Shown here: positions 59,049-64,000 of the stretch, one piece after another
Position numbering within the stretch: the first letter of the stretch is position 1
Layout of the letters: each line of letters begins with the position of its first letter
Source: Planococcus citri
Lineage: Eukaryota > Arthropoda > Insecta > Hemiptera > Pseudococcidae
Reading direction: 5' to 3'
Assembly: GCF_950023065.1 (NCBI RefSeq)
Contig: NC_088681.1
Coordinates: forward strand, 41,698,836 to 41,762,835
Length of the DNA stretch: 64,000 nt
Program-made: the position numbers and the translations under genes
Notes under the pieces: model-generated
What the model saw: the letters and a program-made list of their open reading frames with translations, nothing else
Told to the model about the DNA's origin: nothing
Databases searched by the model: none

Positions 59049-60193
59049 CAGGGTGTTTCGGCTCGACAGTACCCCCTTATAACCAGTAACTGTACTACCC
59101 ATTGTGAGTTGATGTATGTATGTTTGCCTACCCTCCAGACCGCAGGGGCAAAGTTATGGACTTTGAAAAAAAAACTTTTTTCGATTTCGTTCAACATTTT
59201 TCGTCATGCGTCACTTGAAACCCGTTCTAGATAGAAAGTTGCACTCGGCGGCGTTGGATCGCAAATTTTGTGTAGAATTTTTTAATGTGGTCGATGACCT
59301 TTGTGGAAGCGAAGGGGAGTCTGTACGAGTCAATATAATTGAAAAAACATGACCAAAAGTGGTAACATTTTTTAGTTTTTGTTAAATATCACAAAAATTT
59401 TTCCTCTTAAGCTATGATTTTTACTAACAACATAAGACGAGAAAAGTCCGAGCTTTTCAACGCCGCAAACCACAGCCTTCTATCTCGATTAGTTACGGAG
59501 TCATAATGTTTTAAAAGCAACAAAAAAATCTAGCAAAAAAACCAAATTTTTTGATTTTTTTTTTTAAATTATTTTTTAATATAAAAAAAATCATTATAAA
59601 TTCGTTTTAACGTAGAGGAAGGCCCGCGACTAGGCCACAGTTGCTCAATTGAATTTTAACGGCTGCTGACAATGATTGCAAAAAAAATCAAAAAATTTGA
59701 TTTTTTTGCTAGATTTTTTTGCTGCTTTTAAAACATTATGACTCCGTAACTAATCGAGATAGAAGGCTGTGGTTTGCGGCGTTGAAAAGCTCGGACTTTT
59801 CTCGTCCTATGTTGTTAATAAAAATCATAGCTTAAGAGGAAAAAATTTTGTGATATTTAACAAAAACTAAAAAATGTTACCACTTTTGGTCATGTTTTTT
59901 CAATTATATTGACTCGTACAGACTCCCCTTCGCTTCCACAAAGGTCATCGACCACATTAAAAAATTCTACACAAAATTTGCGATCCAACGCCGCCGAGTG
60001 CAACTTTCTATCTAGAACGGGTTTCAAGTGACGCATGACGAAAAATGTTGAACGAAATCGAAAAAAGTTTTTTTTTCAAAGTCCATAACTTTGCCCCTGC
60101 GGCCTGGAGGGTAGGCAAACATACATACATCAACTCACAATGGGTAGTACAGTTACTGGTTATAAGGGGGTACTGTCGAGCCGGAACACCCTG
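59049..60193. mobile_element. Large palindromic (foldback) element, 1145 bp, young
   Basis: The left arm (59049 to about 59565) and right arm (about 59680-60193) are inverted copies about 98% alike by eye, around a 110-bp centre. Ends are CAGGGTGTTTCGGCTCGACA and its mirror with one change. TA flanks both ends (59047-59048, 60194-60195), consistent with a TA target. No protein frame is present. The 89-codon minus frame ending at 58928 partly overlaps the left arm and is not a gene. Confidence 0.9.
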
Positions 60194-61770
60194 TAAATAA
60201 AAAAATTCAATTAAAATAAAAAATCATTTCAGTCGGTCAATTTTTGAAAAAATATCATCAATGGAAAAATTTCATCGGTGGGGTAAGACGGAAAGGGACT
60301 TCGACTTCGAGCAGCCCAAACAGTTGTCTTCATAAACACTGACAAAGGGTATTTTGCAATAAATTTTTTTGTATTTTTGTTACGAAATGTAAAACATTTT
60401 GAATCTACATTTTTTTTGAGGAAATACCTTTTTTAAAAACACGAATCCTTTTGGAATTTTCATTTTTTTAAATGTCAAGTATTTTACTTGCTTTAAATTT
60501 TTTTTTGATTTTTAAAAAAGTTTTCATTTTTTTCCTCTTTTTTTTACAATAATACTACAAAAATCAGTTGGGACTTTCTGTTCTCTTTTTTCTGAAAAAT
60601 TTTTTGTCAAACACTATTTTTCTAATATGATTTTAATTGAAAAAAAAAAAAACGTTGAAAGTAGGACGAAATTTGATGAGCAACAACTATTAAACATGGT
60701 TAAAGTACAAACCATCATCAAATTTTATTAAAATGCAAAAAAGTTGCCGAAAATCAACACAAAAATCTTTTAAAATGACATAAAGCCAAAAAACTAACTA
60801 AGTACAAATAGTGATCATGATGAATGTGCTATTTGAAAAAAAAATAGTTAGGTAAATATGTCAAATCTAACAAAAACTATTGGAAAAATCTCTTTAGATT
60901 TTAAAAAAATATTCAACATAAAATGGAAAGACATTCTCAATTGCCAATTAGTATCTAATATTTTTTGGCTTTTGGAAGTACATCTATAATAGGCAGGACA
61001 ACATTTTACAAAAGTAGGACTTTTGCAGTTTTTTTTTTAATTCTAGAATTGGAGAGGGGAGAAGGAAGGATTAAAAATTAGTTATCTCATACATTGAAAG
61101 GCTACTAAACGGAGGGAAGAATTGAAAACGATGAGTAATAGGTACCAATTTATTAATTAAAATGAACCATGGGATATGGAAAGAAATGCAAAAATGTAAA
61201 CTTCGAACTAATTTTCTGAAGAGATGGAGAACATTTTTTAATTTGGTGAAAATTGAAACATTTTCACAAAATGGATATTTTAACTAAACTTCGTATGTAC
61301 ACAGATAACAAAATAACTTGGTTTCGTATTGGGCAAAGCGAAAATGAAAGTTGAAAATCAATTCGGCCAGAAACATACCTCAGTATGTACAATTTAAAAC
61401 AGTTTTTATTCAAGATGATTTTTTTTTCAATTCCATTCTATGAAAAAAATTTGGACCATTACCAAAGGTTTCGTGAACTATTGAAGAATACTCATTCATT
61501 TTTCATCAATTTATCTGACAAAATAACAACAAAAATACAACAAACCCTTAACAAATTGAAATTGAAAAAAATGATTCTTCCAAGCTTCATGCTTCAGAGA
61601 GCACACCTGCTCAAACACTAAGATTTTTCTGTATACCTCCTCCTCTCCCCTCCCCCTCCATTCAAAACATATTCATATTATTACATTCAAAATCATACTT
61701 TCTTTCTTTCCATCATTTATCCATTTTACACCCTAAGAACATAATTATTCAACAAACGACGATTTTTTAG
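60194..61770. other. No gene seen
   Basis: AT-rich, homopolymer-laden sequence. The phrase ACAAAAGTAGGACTT (61009) also occurs near 8066 and hints at a shared degraded repeat. Confidence 0.4.
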
Positions 61771-62004
61771 AATCCAGTGACCCCTATCTTGTCTTTCATT
61801 CTGAAAACACCATCTCCGTTAAAAAATACAGAAACACGGACCATTTGGCACCCTCAAAGAAATGAAAATCAAACGATAAGGGTACAAATACTCGATAGTA
61901 TACAAGACGAAGAAAGACAAAAATTGACACTTCGTCAAAGCAACATCACAAGACGAGAATCGCTTTCACGATTTGGCACTTTAACGACTGAACGAATAAA
62001 TTAA
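61771..62004 (+). CDS. Possible terminal exon, unknown protein
   Basis: After CGACGATTTTTTAG an open frame reads NPVTPILSFILKTPSPLKNT through RTIWHPQRNENQTIRV and SNITRRESLSRFGTLTTERIN to TAA, 77 codons. Composition (R, T, Q, E, S) differs from the K/F/N-rich random frames around it, and RRESLS looks like a basophilic kinase site. AATAAA overlaps the stop. There is no upstream partner exon and no family I recognise; chance is quite possible. Confidence 0.2.
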   Translation, partial: NPVTPILSFILKTPSPLKNTETRTIWHPQRNENQTIRVQILDSIQDEERQKLTLRQSNITRRESLSRFGTLTTERIN

Positions 62005-64000
62005 ATTCTGCGTGAAATATCGCGCAGACATCTTCTGCTGTATACAGAGGTGAGTATCAAGACCTAGCTATCTACCAAAGAACCTGGCAATAATTTCTTT
62101 ATAAAGGGGGTGAAAAAAGTTGTCGGTGCGCGGATAGGTATTACGATGAAGTAAAGAAGGCGAAATCTTAGTTTAATAAAATTTCACAAACGCTCTGGCA
62201 ATATAAAATGAAAATGACATTTGCACGGTAGCTTTGAAAATATTTTCAAATTACACGCTTCACTGTACAAAGCACAAGATGTGTAGGTAATTTTACGTAT
62301 ATATAGTACCTGCTATACAGTCCCACATGATGAGGAATGGCTTTTTTTTTTTGCAAACCTCTCTCTATCTACACACAATACAACTACAAAATACCTACGA
62401 GGTGTACGAATAAATTAAAATTCAATACATGCGACACGGTGCCGAAAAAAAAATTACGTCGTATAATACCTCTACTACCTTGCGTCTACTCTTTTTTTTC
62501 CTATGTCAAAGGGATCTAAAAAATTCAGAAATTCAAATTAAACCGGAACGTTGAAGCACGTACCATTAAAAAGCGTACAACCATATCGACGAAATTTCCT
62601 TGTCGAGAGAATTTATCCTTTGGCACTGCTAGAGCACATCGAGCAGGAAAAAAACGCACGAAAATGCACCGATGGTCGCGAACGATCGGTACCTGCGATT
62701 ATAATGAATACCGAAAATTCACACCTAGGGATCGAGCATGCGTGAAAAATACGCAGCCGGGTATCATTAAACATTTGCCAGTCATGATTTAATTACGGTT
62801 TTTGGGGAAAATCGCAGGTGTTCGTCTTCATTATGCTAGGTCATGGCGTGTGGCAGCTTGGTACTACTCTTGAAAAGTTTAAAGCTCTCGATGTAGGTAC
62901 GTAGCTGCGAACTGCGTTAGTCAGTGGTTATTAAACTATCATTGGATAATCGTCTTTAATAGAGTTTGTTTTGACGAATAAACCACTCGATGCATTAACT
63001 CCATTAAGTGAGATGAGCTAAATTGTGTTCTATTAAGTATTATAGAGAAACGAACGGGTCATCTGGTATCCTTCTATACGTTAATACATACAAAGTCAAA
63101 AAATTCATCTGTAAATTCTATACTTACTTATTATAAAATGCTCATTGCTCATATTCGTTGACCTTCGAGCTAGCAGCACAAACTTTCATTAAATATACAG
63201 GGTGCCCTATCTCAATGTATCCTCCTTCTGACGATTACATAGGCAGCCAATCTTGACCTTATTTATGCACATTTATCTGGGTGGTCTTGAGATTAAAGGG
63301 ACTTTGGTTCAACTTTCAATAGGTCTGATGCCTCAAATTTTGGTCATGAAAGTGTTGTAGGATTTGAGAAATTTCAGTTGATCATACCTCCTTCAATTTT
63401 GAAATAGAACTAGAATTGAAAACAGTAGGTACTTCGACAGCACTTTCAATTTTTAAATTAAGCACAAAATAAACATAACTCAACGCATAGATCTCCGAAT
63501 GTTCTGCAAACAAGGTCATATTCAGATTTTGCCAATGCACAAAATTGTAGGTACTAGAGCACTTCAAAAATTTCAATCAATCATAATCCCTTTAATTTTG
63601 GAAGTAGAAGATAATTGAATAAGGTAAAGTACCAGTTGTGGTTATACTTTTTTCAACATGCTCTGAGAAGCCCAAATTTCAACTTTTTTCAAATTTTTTT
63701 GATTTTGTTGTGTAGTGTAACTGTTGAACTACATAATACTTGGGAGGAAAAAAAAAATCAAGAACATTTCATTTCTTAGTAGAGAATCTCAAAAACTTCC
63801 AATTATCCGCTAACCGGGCCCCCTGGCCCGGTTGCGGACAAAGACTGCTCTAAATAGTACTAAATGAAATCAAAAATTCTCAAAAATATGCAGAGGTGGT
63901 TATTTCATCTTATTACTATCCAAAAACTTCCGCAGTTATGAAAAATTACATATTTGACTCGCTTTTCTCCATCATTGAAATTTTCCTTCTAAAAAATTTT
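62005..64000. other. No gene established; GC hairpin at about 63811 and a lone CAGGGTG end at about 63198
   Basis: ACAGGGTGCCC near 63197 may be the left end of an element running out of the window. AACCGGGCC-CCCT-GGCCCGGTT at about 63811-63832 is a perfect GC hairpin in AT-rich DNA. The 64-codon frame 62551-62745 lacks an ATG start and motifs. Confidence 0.4.

Noticed and set aside
1..64000. tRNA, rRNA or bacterial operon features
   Set aside because: No cloverleaf with conserved A and B boxes, no rRNA-like sequence and no operon-style gene spacing was recognised by reading; a covariance-model scan was not possible.

Overview
The window looks like AT-rich nuclear DNA from an insect. The grounds are spliced genes with GT/AG introns, a muscarinic acetylcholine receptor of the insect A type, a Jockey-clade LINE ending in poly(A), an RTE-like LINE relic and many short TIR or foldback elements. 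A sap-sucking hemipteran such as a scale insect is a guess from overall texture only. There is no sign of bacterial or viral coding.

Gene density is very low; two genes can be defended. (1) Plus strand, 7363-20301: the last four coding exons of an A-type muscarinic receptor, from TM4 to the stop codon. They are split by an 11.4-kb intron (7643-19065). The exons with the N-terminus and TM1-TM3 must lie left of the window. (2) Minus strand, 41691 down to 37793: the first two coding exons of a small protein that starts Met-Gly-Cys and carries the front of a stathmin-like helix (closest in my memory to STMND1). Its later exons were not found. Both genes splice in compatible phases. They converge, with the receptor ending near 20.3 kb and the stathmin-like gene reading leftwards towards it.

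The rest is repeats. 0-6 kb: Jockey LINE 3' end, a CAGGGTG-ended element, a foldback element, an LTR-like relic and degenerate AT repeats. 8.2-19 kb (receptor intron): a degenerate AATTTTGGCAAAA array interrupted by a 1.9-kb nested palindromic element with GC-rich hairpins and by a clean 618-bp hAT-type MITE with an 8-bp target duplication; then a TA-flanked MITE, a near-perfect 128-bp hairpin and a possible 3-kb CAGGGTGATTC element. 21-32 kb: old foldback families and two CpG-rich promoter-like spots. 35.1-35.9 kb: a minisatellite whose repeated core is an ecdysone-receptor-type inverted repeat. 39.6-40.6 and 49.7-50.8 kb: degenerate AT arrays. 46.3-47.5 kb: a dead RTE-like reverse transcriptase split by a MITE with a 5-bp duplication. 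54.2-56.7 kb: a satellite-like array with a cleanly inserted 383-bp MITE. 59.0-60.2 kb: a young 1145-bp palindromic element.

Most long open frames in the window are by-products of these AT-rich repeats and are not annotated as genes. All calls rest on reading the sequence; no database search or alignment was run.
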